The position numbers and the translations under genes are program-made. The notes beneath the pieces are model-generated. The model searched no databases and was not told the origin of the DNA. It was given only the letters and a program-made list of their open reading frames with translations. 64,000 nucleotides of DNA from NCBI GenBank assembly GCA_947627175.1, contig CANQVA010000002.1, positions 151,084 through 215,083 on the forward strand, read 5' to 3'. The DNA is from an uncultured Ruminococcus sp. (lineage in GTDB: Bacteria; Bacillota; Clostridia; Oscillospirales; Ruminococcaceae). This document shows positions 48,136-57,996 of this stretch, piece by piece. Each line of letters starts with the position of its first letter. Position 1 is the first letter of the stretch.

Positions 48136-49794
48136 TTCAAGAACAATTTTTCCCGAACGTCTTATACCTGAACCACAAATGGCAAGCACTGATATATAAA
48201 TTATTCCTCCGACTGCAACCGACAAGGCAAGTACACTGAATCCGTTCATTCCTAATCTCTGTGTAACTCCTGAAACAAGATACGCTGAACCTGCACACAT
48301 TGCACCTGCATATAAAATCACTGCAAACGGCATTATTTTAAGGCTTATACCTGAATATTTTATGTATAGTTTAAGTGATATAATAAGTATTACCGCATAG
48401 CATAACGACGTTGACACCGCCGCACCGTCAATGCTTATCAACGGTATAAGAATTATATTTCCAATAAGTTTTATTACAGTGCCGAGAATCATTATTTTCA
48501 TAGGCAATGCTACTTTTCCTATAGCCTGTAACATACTGAAAAGAGGAAACGATACACACAAGCATACCATACCCGGCATAAGAAGTCTTAAAGAATTTAT
48601 ACATATTTCCGTTTCTTCCGTCTGCTTAGGAAAAAGAAATCCCAATATTTCAGGTGCAAGTATTGCTATTCCGAAAGCTGACGGCACTGCAATAACAGCA
48701 GATGCAAGCAACGCCTGCATACTGTTTTCCGAAAGTGATTTTATATCCCTGTTTTCCCATGCCTCCGTTATGCACGGCAAAACACCTTTTCCAAGCATAT
48801 TAGTGACAGATGGAACAAGATTGAAAACAGTCAGTGCAATGCCGGCAAATGAACCATAAATAAAATCGGGCATTTCTTTTTCTGATACAGATACATTTAT
48901 TCTGCTACCAAAATGCGATATACAGCCAATAACAGTCCACATATCTATAAGTGCGGTAAGATTTGTAACTACCGCACTTATTCCCGTTGGAATTGCATTG
49001 ACGGCAAGTTCACGAACAATGTCACTGCGTTTCATAACAGTATTTTCTCCGCCTGAAAAAGTATTTTTTCCGAAAATTCTCATAAATCCGAAAAATAACG
49101 TTGCACCGGCAGATGACAGAGTGACACCGAGTATTCCGGCAGCAGCCGCAATTGCTCTTGTATCTGTAATTTCAGGAAAATAAACCATTATTTCATTACT
49201 GTTTTTTGTTACATATCCGCAAAGAAATAGACCTGCGAAAACTTTTACAATTCCCTCTATTACTTGTGAAAATGCTGTAGGGTACATATTGCTCATACCC
49301 TCATAATATCCACGCTCAACAGACATTATACAACCGAAAAATACAGACGGCGATATCATGGCAACAGCCAATGATGCTTCCGTACTTCCGGCAGAATATA
49401 CGCTGAAAGACTTTGACAGCAGAAATGTTACAGCACTACCGACAAGTCCCACGGCAGAAAATAATATCAATGCCGTATTCCGTACTTTCTTTGCATTTTT
49501 ATACATTCCGAGAGCAATACTTTGTGCTGTCATTCGTGCGACGGCTGAAGAAAGCCCCGTGACGGTTAGTGCGTAAATCGGCATGAAAAGACTATATGCA
49601 CAGCTGAAATAACTCATTCCTACACCGCCTAACAGATTTGTAAGCGGTATTTTAAATAATGCCCCCAGTGCTTTTGCAGCTGCTGCCGAAAGCATAAGTA
49701 TCAGCGAACCTTTCAAAAAATTCTGTTTTTTCAAAAAATCACCCTTTACAATTACAGTCATTAAGAAAATTAAATTCAATTTTCTTGTTTTCAC
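48133..49794 (-). CDS. MOP-superfamily polysaccharide biosynthesis/flippase protein (SpoVB/MurJ-like)
   Basis: ~14 TM, FLKGSLILMLSAAAAKALGALFKIPLTNLLGGVGMSYFSCAYSLF. True start may be a TTG near 49734 (AAAGGGTGA upstream). Confidence 0.92.
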   Translation of the reverse strand: MKTRKLNLIFLMTVIVKGDFLKKQNFLKGSLILMLSAAAAKALGALFKIPLTNLLGGVGMSYFSCAYSLFMPIYALTVTGLSSAVARMTAQSIALGMYKNAKKVRNTALILFSAVGLVGSAVTFLLSKSFSVYSAGSTEASLAVAMISPSVFFGCIMSVERGYYEGMSNMYPTAFSQVIEGIVKVFAGLFLCGYVTKNSNEIMVYFPEITDTRAIAAAAGILGVTLSSAGATLFFGFMRIFGKNTFSGGENTVMKRSDIVRELAVNAIPTGISAVVTNLTALIDMWTVIGCISHFGSRINVSVSEKEMPDFIYGSFAGIALTVFNLVPSVTNMLGKGVLPCITEAWENRDIKSLSENSMQALLASAVIAVPSAFGIAILAPEILGFLFPKQTEETEICINSLRLLMPGMVCLCVSFPLFSMLQAIGKVALPMKIMILGTVIKLIGNIILIPLISIDGAAVSTSLCYAVILIISLKLYIKYSGISLKIMPFAVILYAGAMCAGSAYLVSGVTQRLGMNGFSVLALSVAVGGIIYISVLAICGSGIRRSGKIVLE

Positions 49795-49901
49795 AAAAAT
49801 ATATGTTGCAGAATCAGAAAATATGTGGTATAATATAAAATAAGCTGTTTTCAGTTTCCAAATTCACATAAATGACATAAAATGAAAGGCTGGTTTTAAA
49901 A

Positions 49902-51095
49902 ATGAACTATAAATTTTCTGATAAAGTCACAAAGCTACAGGCTTCAGCTATCAGAGAAATTCTCAAATTTACATCAGTCCCCGGTGTAATCTCCTTTGCG
50001 GCAGGAAATCCTGCTCCCGAGGCGTTTCCGACGGAAAGAATCGCAGAAATTTCTGCTGAACTTCTTAGAGATGACCCGATTCTTGCGTTGCAGTACAACA
50101 TCACTGAGGGATATGCTCCGTTAAGGGATTTTCTGAAAAAGTGGCTTGCATCAAAAAAATGCTATAATGCAGACTTTGACGACATTATTGTAACGTCAGG
50201 CGGTCAGCAGGCTAACGAACTTTCATGTAAAGTACTTCTTAATGAGGGTGAAACACTACTTTGTGAGTCACCGTGCTTTATAGGTTCTCTTAATGCTTTC
50301 CGTTCTTATAATGTTAATCTCTGCGGTGTTGACATGGACGACGACGGCATAAATCTTGAAAAACTTGAAAATGCCGTTAAAACTCAGAAAAACGTAAAAA
50401 TGCTTTATGTTATCCCGAATTTCCAGAACCCGACAGGCAGAACAATGTCACTTGAAAAAAGAAAAGCTGTCTATGAGCTCGCCTGCAAATATGACTTTAT
50501 CATTCTTGAGGACGACCCATACGGTGAACTTCGTTTTGCAGGTGAAAACATTCCGACAATAAAAAGTCTTGACACGGAAGGACGTGTTATTTATTCAAGT
50601 ACGTTTTCAAAAATTCTTTCGTCAGGTTTCAGAACGGGTTTTGTTTCCGCACCTTCTGAAATTATACAGAAAATTGTTGTCTGCAAACAGGTTTCAGACG
50701 TTCATTCAAACATATGGGCACAAGTTGTTGCACAACGTTTTATGACTACTGTAAACCTTGATGAACATTTTGCAAGTCTGCGTAAAATTTATAAAAAGAA
50801 GTGCGATATTATGTGTTCATACATTGACGGCGGATTTTCTGAAAAAATTTCTTATGTCAGACCGGAGGGCGGGCTTTTTGTATGGTGTACACTCCCCGAT
50901 GACTGCGATATGAATGATTTCTGTAAAAAAGCCATTCAGGAATACAAAATTGCTGTTGTTCCCGGAAATGCGTTTAATATTGACGAATCTGAAAAAAGTC
51001 ATTCATTCCGCCTGAATTATTCCACACCTACAAATGAACAGATTGAAAAGGGTATGGAAATACTCGCAAAAATGACTAAGGATATACTCGGCTAA
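49902..51095 (+). CDS. PLP-dependent aminotransferase (class I/II, MocR/KAT-like)
   Basis: ISFAAGNPAPEAFP, VIPNFQNPTGRTMS, YSSTFSKILSSGFRTGF. Confidence 0.96.
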   Translation: MNYKFSDKVTKLQASAIREILKFTSVPGVISFAAGNPAPEAFPTERIAEISAELLRDDPILALQYNITEGYAPLRDFLKKWLASKKCYNADFDDIIVTSGGQQANELSCKVLLNEGETLLCESPCFIGSLNAFRSYNVNLCGVDMDDDGINLEKLENAVKTQKNVKMLYVIPNFQNPTGRTMSLEKRKAVYELACKYDFIILEDDPYGELRFAGENIPTIKSLDTEGRVIYSSTFSKILSSGFRTGFVSAPSEIIQKIVVCKQVSDVHSNIWAQVVAQRFMTTVNLDEHFASLRKIYKKKCDIMCSYIDGGFSEKISYVRPEGGLFVWCTLPDDCDMNDFCKKAIQEYKIAVVPGNAFNIDESEKSHSFRLNYSTPTNEQIEKGMEILAKMTKDILG

Positions 51096-51132
51096 GACCG
51101 ATATCTATATTATAAATGAAAGGAATTTTATT

Positions 51133-51651
51133 ATGCCAAACAGAATGACTGAAAGATATGCCGTAACTCAGAAGTACCTCATGACAAGAGGTCAGGCTAT
51201 CAACTTCCCTGCACGCTTTTTCAATGCAAACTTAAAGAAAAATGAGGTTTTCGGCGTTGTTATTGATATACCAATGTCCCCGACAGTCCTCGCTTCTATG
51301 GTCTGCTTCATCAACGGAGCCGCAAACCTCTATTTCAACAACGGTGGAGAATATACAGGTGCTTCTCAAAAGTACAGAAATCTTGTTCAAGCTGCTCACA
51401 CTCTCGTTGCGAATGCCGGTCAGCTTCTCCCAAGATGTCAGAAAACAAAGTCCTATGACCTTCCGAAAGGAAAAACTCACTATATTTTCCTGCTCACAAA
51501 AAACGCCGTTTACAAGACGGAAATAAAGCCGGGTATTATTCCTGAAACAGAGCCCGAACTCCGTACATTCTATGTACTTTATCAGCGTGTTTTGAATGAA
51601 TTAAGAAGTTGTCAGCTTAAAGACGATGCAGCAGCACGCAACGCAAAATAA
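51133..51651 (+). CDS. conserved hypothetical protein, no family recognised
   Basis: 172-aa ORF with AAAGGA upstream, co-directional between aminotransferase and trpS. Confidence 0.8.
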   Translation: MPNRMTERYAVTQKYLMTRGQAINFPARFFNANLKKNEVFGVVIDIPMSPTVLASMVCFINGAANLYFNNGGEYTGASQKYRNLVQAAHTLVANAGQLLPRCQKTKSYDLPKGKTHYIFLLTKNAVYKTEIKPGIIPETEPELRTFYVLYQRVLNELRSCQLKDDAAARNAK

Positions 51652-51668
51652 GGAGGATGTAATTCTGA

Positions 51669-52667
51669 ATGGAAGATAAAAAGCTGATTTTCAGCGGTAT
51701 TCAACCAACAGGCACTTTTACTCTCGGCAATTATATCGGTGCGGTGAGAAATTGGGGAACTCTTCAGGAAAAGTATAACTGTATCTATTGTGTTGTTGAT
51801 ATGCACGCAATCACAGTAAAACAAGACCCCATAAAATTAAGACAGAATACTTTAAATTCTTATGCACTTCTCATGGCGTGCGGAATTGATGTGGAAAAAT
51901 CCATACTCTTTATACAAAGTCATGTAAAAACCCATGCCGAACTTAGTTGGATTCTCGGCTGTAACACACAATTCGGCGAACTCTCACGCATGACACAGTT
52001 TAAGGACAAAAGCAAAAAACACGCAGACGATGTAAATTCAGGACTTTTTACTTATCCTGTACTCATGGCTGCCGATATTCTCGCATATAATGCCGACCTC
52101 GTCCCCGTGGGCGTTGACCAAAAACAACATCTTGAACTTGCAAGAAACATTGCACAACGTTTTAATCAGAGATACGGCGATTTCTTTAAACTTCCCGAAC
52201 CGTATATTCCCGAAGTCGGTGCAAAAGTAATGTCATTGCAAGACCCCACAAAGAAAATGTCAAAGTCTGACGAAAACCCAAATTCCGTTATTCTTATCCT
52301 TGACGACAAAGACACAATTATAAGAAAATTCAAACGTGCAGTTACAGATAGTGATACAGAAGTATGTTACCGTGAGGGAAAAGACGGAATAAACAATCTT
52401 ATGACGATTTATTCAAGCGTTACCGGAAAAGACTTTGCATCTATTGAATCAGAGTTTTCCGGAAAGGGATACGGCGATTTCAAACTCGCTGTCGGTGAAG
52501 CTGTAGCAGACAGTCTTGAACCCGTAAGAACAGAATTTGCAAGACTTATTGCAGATAAAGCCTATCTGAAAAAATGTTATACAGAGGGTGCTGAAAAAGC
52601 ATTGAAATATTCACAGAGAATAGTTTCAAAAGTATACAGAAAAGTAGGATTTGTTGACAGAGTATAA
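51669..52667 (+). CDS. trpS: tryptophanyl-tRNA synthetase
   Basis: FSGIQPTGTFTLGNYIGAVRNW; KKMSKSDENPNSVILILDD. Confidence 0.98.
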   Translation: MEDKKLIFSGIQPTGTFTLGNYIGAVRNWGTLQEKYNCIYCVVDMHAITVKQDPIKLRQNTLNSYALLMACGIDVEKSILFIQSHVKTHAELSWILGCNTQFGELSRMTQFKDKSKKHADDVNSGLFTYPVLMAADILAYNADLVPVGVDQKQHLELARNIAQRFNQRYGDFFKLPEPYIPEVGAKVMSLQDPTKKMSKSDENPNSVILILDDKDTIIRKFKRAVTDSDTEVCYREGKDGINNLMTIYSSVTGKDFASIESEFSGKGYGDFKLAVGEAVADSLEPVRTEFARLIADKAYLKKCYTEGAEKALKYSQRIVSKVYRKVGFVDRV

Positions 52668-52676
52668 AACATAAGC

Positions 52677-52703
52677 CGGGCGGAATTATCCGCCCGTGTG
52701 TTT
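52677..52703 (+). terminator. trpS terminator
   Basis: CGGGCGGA-atta-TCCGCCCG-TGTGTTTT. Confidence 0.82.
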
Positions 52704-52846
52704 TGATTTACAGGTAAATTTTTACAAAACGCATTGTTGATTGAGATTATATTAAAGCTATATCTACAAAAATCAAAAAATATATTGCATTTTATCAGAT
52801 TTTAAGCTATTATATTAGTTGAGCCGTCTTTAAAGGAGGATTTTTT

Positions 52847-53668
52847 ATGGTTGATTTTCAGCAGAAAGAACATTATTCCATTGATGATTTAATTGATATA
52901 GTCCGTCTGTTGCGTGGGGAGGGCGGTTGCCCGTGGGACAGAGAACAGACGCATGAATCAATAAAAAGTGATTTTATTGAGGAAACTTGTGAGGCTATTG
53001 AGGCTATTGACCTGAAAGACACTGACCTGCTCCGTGAAGAACTCGGCGACGTTCTTCTTCAGGTTGTTTTTCATTGCAGAATAGAAGAAGAAAATAATTC
53101 ATTTAACTTTGATGACGTATGCAATGAAATATGCCATAAACTTATAGTCCGTCATCCACACGTTTTCGGTGAAATTACGGTTAATTCAACGGGTGAGGCT
53201 CTGAAAAACTGGGACGCTATCAAAATGAAAACAAAAGGTCAGGAAACATATACTGATACTCTTGAAAGCGTTGCAAAAACACTCCCTGCTCTTATGAGGG
53301 CACAAAAAGTCGGAAAACGTGCAATGCGTGCAGGCATGGATTTCAATTGTGCTGATGATGCAATAGCCTGTATTTCTGCCGAAAAAGCCGAACTTGACGA
53401 AGCTGTTGCAGAGGGTGATGAAAAGCATATTGCGGAAGAAATAGGCGATTTGCTGTTTTCATGTGTTAATGTGGCACGCCATCTCGGAATAGATGCTGAA
53501 CTTGCTTTGAAAGCCTCTACCGATAAATTCATAAGGCGTTTTTCTGTTACTGAAAATCTGATTGTTTCTGATAATAACGATATGAAAAATCTTTCAATAG
53601 AAGAAATTGATGTCTACTGGGACAAGGCTAAACATATTATTGATTCGGAGGAAAATATAAATGACTAA
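52847..53668 (+). CDS. mazG: nucleoside triphosphate pyrophosphohydrolase MazG
   Basis: LRGEGGCPWDREQTHESIKSDFIEETCEAIEAID; EELGDVLLQVVFH. Confidence 0.97.
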   Translation: MVDFQQKEHYSIDDLIDIVRLLRGEGGCPWDREQTHESIKSDFIEETCEAIEAIDLKDTDLLREELGDVLLQVVFHCRIEEENNSFNFDDVCNEICHKLIVRHPHVFGEITVNSTGEALKNWDAIKMKTKGQETYTDTLESVAKTLPALMRAQKVGKRAMRAGMDFNCADDAIACISAEKAELDEAVAEGDEKHIAEEIGDLLFSCVNVARHLGIDAELALKASTDKFIRRFSVTENLIVSDNNDMKNLSIEEIDVYWDKAKHIIDSEENIND

Positions 53669-53936
53669 AAATGAACTTATTGCTTCACTCGCAGGTAAAA
53701 TGAACTGCACAAAAAAAGACGCTGCCGCTGTTCTTGATGCTACACTTTTAACTATTCAGGAAAACCTTGAAAATGGTGAAAAAGTATATATTACAGGATT
53801 CGGTGCATTTGAAGTACGTGACAGAAACGAAAAAATCTGTATCAATCCCAAAACAAAGAATAAAATGGTTTGCCCTCCATGTAAAGCACCTGTTTTCAAG
53901 GCAGGCAAAACATTAAAGGCTTCTATCAATAAGTAA
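53661..53936 (+). CDS. HU family DNA-binding protein
   Basis: MTKNELIASLAGKMNCTKKDAAAVLDATLLTIQENLENGEKVYITGFGAFEVRDR. Confidence 0.97.
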   Translation: MTKNELIASLAGKMNCTKKDAAAVLDATLLTIQENLENGEKVYITGFGAFEVRDRNEKICINPKTKNKMVCPPCKAPVFKAGKTLKASINK

Positions 53937-53942
53937 AAAAAC

Positions 53943-53972
53943 GGGAGCAGGTATAAACGCCTGTTCCCTTTT
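53943..53972 (+). terminator. hairpin after HU gene
   Basis: GGGAGCAGG-tataaacg-CCTGTTCCC-TTTT. Confidence 0.75.
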
Positions 53973-53993
53973 AATTGAAAGGAGATAAATAAT

Positions 53994-54236
53994 ATGCGAT
54001 TAGATAAGTATCTTAAAGTGACACGACTCATAAAAAGGAGAACCGTTGCAAACGATGCCTGCGATGCTGAAAAAATCGTTGTAAACGGAAAAATCGCCCG
54101 TGCGTCGTATGATGTTAAAGTGGGCGATATAATTGAAATAAATATGGGTACACGTCCGCTTAAAGTAAAAGTTCTGAACGTTACAGAACACGCAACAAAA
54201 GAAACTGCTGCTGATAATTATACTATAATAGAATGA
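53994..54236 (+). CDS. S4-domain RNA-binding protein (RqcP/YabO-like)
   Basis: MRLDKYLKVTRLIKRRTVANDACDAEKIVVNGKIARASYDVKVGDIIEI. Confidence 0.95.
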   Translation: MRLDKYLKVTRLIKRRTVANDACDAEKIVVNGKIARASYDVKVGDIIEINMGTRPLKVKVLNVTEHATKETAADNYTIIE

Positions 54237-54242
54237 AAAAAT

Positions 54243-54273
54243 AAAAGGGCATTTTTCAATGCCCCTTTTTTTC
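54243..54273. terminator. bidirectional terminator
   Basis: AAAAGGGCATT-tttc-AATGCCCCTTTTTTT between convergent genes. Confidence 0.85.
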
Positions 54274-54740
54274 TAACCTTTTTCATAATAATCGCCGTCA
54301 TCATCTTCATAGTCATTATCTTCATAATTATCATTACTGTAATTCACCTGCTGATTTACTGAAGCATTGATTTTATTAACGACTTGTTCTGATTTTTGGA
54401 TAGCCTGAACTTTGGAATTTTTGTACTGTTTTGACGAATCAACACTTGCCTTTACACTTTCAGTTACGCTTTTACCCTCTGAACGATTTTTGAAATATGG
54501 AATAACGATAGTGACTACTCCGAATATTTCATCAACGACAGGCAGAGCGTCAGGCGAAACAAAGTTTATAAGTGCAAGTGCAAGTGCAAGACCCTGATGA
54601 CCTTTTTTCATGAATATGTATGCTCCGATAATCGAAACAATACAACCTACAGTATCCAATGCACACAGTAATACAATAATACCAATAGCCGCACCAATTG
54701 AATATGGTTCAACTTGTTTATTGTTTGAATTATTAGCCAT
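54273..54740 (-). CDS. hypothetical small membrane protein with acidic Asn/Asp/Tyr tail
   Basis: 155 aa, TM segments, C-terminal NDNYEDNDYEDDDGDYYEKG. Confidence 0.65.
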   Translation of the reverse strand: MANNSNNKQVEPYSIGAAIGIIVLLCALDTVGCIVSIIGAYIFMKKGHQGLALALALINFVSPDALPVVDEIFGVVTIVIPYFKNRSEGKSVTESVKASVDSSKQYKNSKVQAIQKSEQVVNKINASVNQQVNYSNDNYEDNDYEDDDGDYYEKG

Positions 54741-54861
54741 GTTTTTTTATACCTCCCTTAAATTTATTATAATTCTATTATACATATCATATCAGACAAG
54801 CGTATGTCCGTTCAAAAAAAATTTACATTTAAAAAAATCTATCTGAAAATACATCTTAAAA

Positions 54862-54893
54862 CAAAAAAAAGGTACATACAAATGTACCCTTTT
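54862..54893 (-). terminator. terminator of epimerase gene
   Basis: GGTACAT-acaa-ATGTACC with T-run on the minus strand. Confidence 0.82.
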
Positions 54894-54895
54894 CT

Positions 54896-55849
54896 TTATT
54901 TTGTATTCTTTATATCCCAGCGAAATTCAACAATTTTCGACGCTTTAGTGCAGTCAAGTATATTATTATGTTCAAGCTTTGACATATCAAGATAACGATA
55001 ATTTTCTTTTTCTTCACTGTTCTTTGAAAAAATACCTTTTATTTTTGATAATGCACCGCCTGCGTTTCTTGAAATAACCGTGCCGAGGTGATAATGTTCT
55101 CTCATAAAAGCAATAATATCCGCCGCTGTTGTAATATTTTTGTCGCTTACATTGTAAGTACCTGAATAAGAAGTATCCTCTGCATTTCTTACAAAACAAA
55201 GTATAAAGTCAACAAGATTATGCACACAACAAAGCTGAAAACCGTATTGTCCCGTACCTGAAACAAATTTTACATTGTCTTTCGGGTCTGTAATCTTAGC
55301 AGTAAGATTTTCAATAAAATCATGCGTATACACCGGAGCGACCCTTATAACACAGGCTATTACGTCCTTATGGTTATTAAACTCTGTTATAAATGCCTTT
55401 TCGGACTCAAATTTCAGATTTGCATAATTTGTTACAGGTTTAAGTTTATTTGTTTCCCGTATAGGTTCACGGCTTTTCTGAAAATCATAAACTTGGTCTG
55501 TACTGATGAGAATAAACTCTTTCACGCCTGAATTAAGTGCTATATTATATAAAAATTTGTCACACTGAGAAGAAATCATCATCTGCGTTTCAGTAACAAT
55601 AGATTCAAAATCGTTGTCAACTGTACAGGCAGCATGAACAACTATATCAATTTTATGAGCTTTAAAAATACTTTCATAAGCGTCTTTATCGTCCGGAGCG
55701 GCTTCAATAAAATGATAGTGGAGTTTTCCCGTATTATAATCCCCCTCTTTTTCGTCAGCCGCAATAACAGAATTACCCTTTTTCAGAAGTCCGGAACAAA
55801 TATATTTTCCGATAAGTCCGCACCCTCCTGTTACAAGAACTGTTTTCAT
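54896..55849 (-). CDS. NAD-dependent epimerase/dehydratase (extended SDR)
   Basis: MKTVLVTGGCGLIGKYICSGLLKKG Rossmann motif; YANLKFESEKAF. Confidence 0.92.
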   Translation of the reverse strand: MKTVLVTGGCGLIGKYICSGLLKKGNSVIAADEKEGDYNTGKLHYHFIEAAPDDKDAYESIFKAHKIDIVVHAACTVDNDFESIVTETQMMISSQCDKFLYNIALNSGVKEFILISTDQVYDFQKSREPIRETNKLKPVTNYANLKFESEKAFITEFNNHKDVIACVIRVAPVYTHDFIENLTAKITDPKDNVKFVSGTGQYGFQLCCVHNLVDFILCFVRNAEDTSYSGTYNVSDKNITTAADIIAFMREHYHLGTVISRNAGGALSKIKGIFSKNSEEKENYRYLDMSKLEHNNILDCTKASKIVEFRWDIKNTK

Positions 55850-55913
55850 GACCACATTCTCCTTTCTCTGTCTATATTATATCACAATATGAATAATTTT
55901 GCAAGTGCATTAT

Positions 55914-57299
55914 TTATTCAGATGAACCCTTTTCATTGACCTCTGAAATATATTTATCAACGACTGAATAAATTGAATCATATGTTTCACTCCAAGGTGT
56001 GCCACGTGCAGTAAGTCTTAAGCTATTGTCAAGCAATTCACCGCATTCTGCCGAAACTCCCTTTGAAACGTCAATAAAAGGGTTTGCTTCTGCAAGCGAC
56101 TGCATACTTTCTTTCATTTCAAACATTTCATCACTCCAGCCGTAATCGTCAGACATCTGCTTGTCAGCTATTGCACGTGTTTCCTCATCTTCCATAACAA
56201 ATCTCTTACAATCAAGAAATTTTGCAACGCCTTCAGGATTCTTTCCGCCCTTTACAAAGGCGTAAGCCTCTATTCCGACAGGTATATAATATTCATCTGC
56301 TTCGGGGTCTTTCGGCATCGGAACAAAAAAAGCATCATCACCGAAAGTGCTTTTCCACTCTGACGGCTTTTTATAGAATTCATACAATCCGCACGGATAG
56401 AAAAGTGTTTTTCCCTCACCGATATAAGCCGGTTTATCGTTCCAGCCGTAATTTTCCGAACCAATTGCTATAAGATTATCCTTGTAAAGTTCATATATCC
56501 AATTCTGAACACGTTCCATTTCAGGCGTACCGAGATTATTTACGAGTTTTCCGTTTTCAAAGCCTACAGAGGGAATACCAATTGTATTGATAAGTCCAAA
56601 TTCAAACCACCAGCCGTCTATGCCGTAACGCTGATTTTCAGGGTCAACAAATTTTTCAAGCATATCCTGAAATGTGTCCCACGTCCATTCACCGTTTGCA
56701 TAAAGTTCAGCCGGGTCTTGTAAACCGGCTTCCTGAATAGTTTTTCTGTTATATATAACAGCACAATTGTCACCTGCTATACGTGTAACAGCTATATAAT
56801 GACTGCCATTCCATACAAGACTATCATTCATTTCACGTACACCGTCCCAGAGTGGCGAATCAAAGTTAATATAATCATCAGCAGGAACAAACATAGAACG
56901 AACAACGCCTTTCGGGAAAGCGTCAAGGTCTCCCGCATAAAATAAATCAATTCCTTCATCACCGTTTATAGACTTTGCAAGCTGTTCATAACGTTCTTCA
57001 TAAGTACACTGATGCCATTCAATATTTCCGCCGTAGCGTTCCTGAAATGCCACAAGAAAAGCCGGTGTGCTTTTTCCGAGGTTGTTGTCGGAATTTATAT
57101 CCCAATCCGAAAGCCACTTTATAGTCTTGTTTTCAAGTTCGCCTGTAAGAAGTTCCGAATCAGATACATTTGAACTTATTGCCTCTCTTGTGGAAGAATC
57201 AACGTCCATGCCTGTATTTGATTTATCCGAATCTCCGCAACTAAAAAATGATACAGACAACACTGTAACTAAAAATGAAGAAACAACAAATTTTTTCAC
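55914..57299 (-). CDS. extracellular solute-binding lipoprotein (family 1)
   Basis: GTG start at 57299 preceded by GAAAGGAG; Cys lipobox-like SFFSCGDSDKS; SBP fold motifs. The 57362 start in the track overlaps the upstream gene. Confidence 0.9.
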   Translation of the reverse strand: MKKFVVSSFLVTVLSVSFFSCGDSDKSNTGMDVDSSTREAISSNVSDSELLTGELENKTIKWLSDWDINSDNNLGKSTPAFLVAFQERYGGNIEWHQCTYEERYEQLAKSINGDEGIDLFYAGDLDAFPKGVVRSMFVPADDYINFDSPLWDGVREMNDSLVWNGSHYIAVTRIAGDNCAVIYNRKTIQEAGLQDPAELYANGEWTWDTFQDMLEKFVDPENQRYGIDGWWFEFGLINTIGIPSVGFENGKLVNNLGTPEMERVQNWIYELYKDNLIAIGSENYGWNDKPAYIGEGKTLFYPCGLYEFYKKPSEWKSTFGDDAFFVPMPKDPEADEYYIPVGIEAYAFVKGGKNPEGVAKFLDCKRFVMEDEETRAIADKQMSDDYGWSDEMFEMKESMQSLAEANPFIDVSKGVSAECGELLDNSLRLTARGTPWSETYDSIYSVVDKYISEVNEKGSSE

Positions 57300-57321
57300 T
57301 CCGCACACTCCTTTCGGATTT

Positions 57322-57996
57322 TTACCTTTCCGAACACGTCCGACCGTTTGCCGAAAATGCACAGCTGTCTTTCATTCTGCATGAATCACAGCCTTTTTTT
57401 CCATGATTAACGGGATTTTCAGATATTCCTATAATTGCAGTAACAGATTTTGACGGAATAAGCAGACTGTTTTCTGTAACGGTAAGCCCTATTCTCCTTT
57501 GTGCATTCAGAAATATAAGCAGTTCTTTCTGTATGTCAAGCGGTAAATCACCGTATCCGGCACTGAAACGCCATGTACGGTACTTTGCTTTTATATTTTC
57601 AAAAATTTCCTTTTCAGCAAGTTCACAAGCCTGCTCAACTCCTGCACTGCACAGACAATCAACCGCAAGGGCTTCCGCCATGTCTATAACGGCAGTACGG
57701 CGAATGAGTTTATCAGCCTCCGCCGAAAGCGTTACAGCCATAACTATTGCTTCTGTACAGCCTGAAAGATGTTTTCTTATATCACTTCCTGAAAGCATTT
57801 TATTTATACCGCCGAGAAAAACACCGTTTTCATCAAATTCAACAGTTGTTTTGCGGTAAACATATTTTGGGCGTACAGATTCCCTTACAATAATTTCACA
57901 TCTGTCAATCATTTCCGCTATTCTGTCATCGGGAACACCTTTTATTCCCATATAACGGCAAACTTCTTTCTTTGAAATGGGATTCAATTTCATCAT
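57322..57996 (-). CDS. stand-alone vitamin B12-dependent methionine synthase activation domain protein
   Basis: RTWRFSAGYGDLPLDIQKELLIFLNAQRRIGLTVTENSLLIPSKSVTAIIG; directly upstream of an SBP gene and downstream of metF. Confidence 0.9.
   Translation of the reverse strand: MMKLNPISKKEVCRYMGIKGVPDDRIAEMIDRCEIIVRESVRPKYVYRKTTVEFDENGVFLGGINKMLSGSDIRKHLSGCTEAIVMAVTLSAEADKLIRRTAVIDMAEALAVDCLCSAGVEQACELAEKEIFENIKAKYRTWRFSAGYGDLPLDIQKELLIFLNAQRRIGLTVTENSLLIPSKSVTAIIGISENPVNHGKKGCDSCRMKDSCAFSANGRTCSER

Noticed and set aside
57300-57362. Upstream ATG start of the SBP gene at 57362
   Set aside because: It overlaps the MetH-activation gene and adds a non-signal sequence; the GTG at 57299 has a good RBS and begins the signal peptide.
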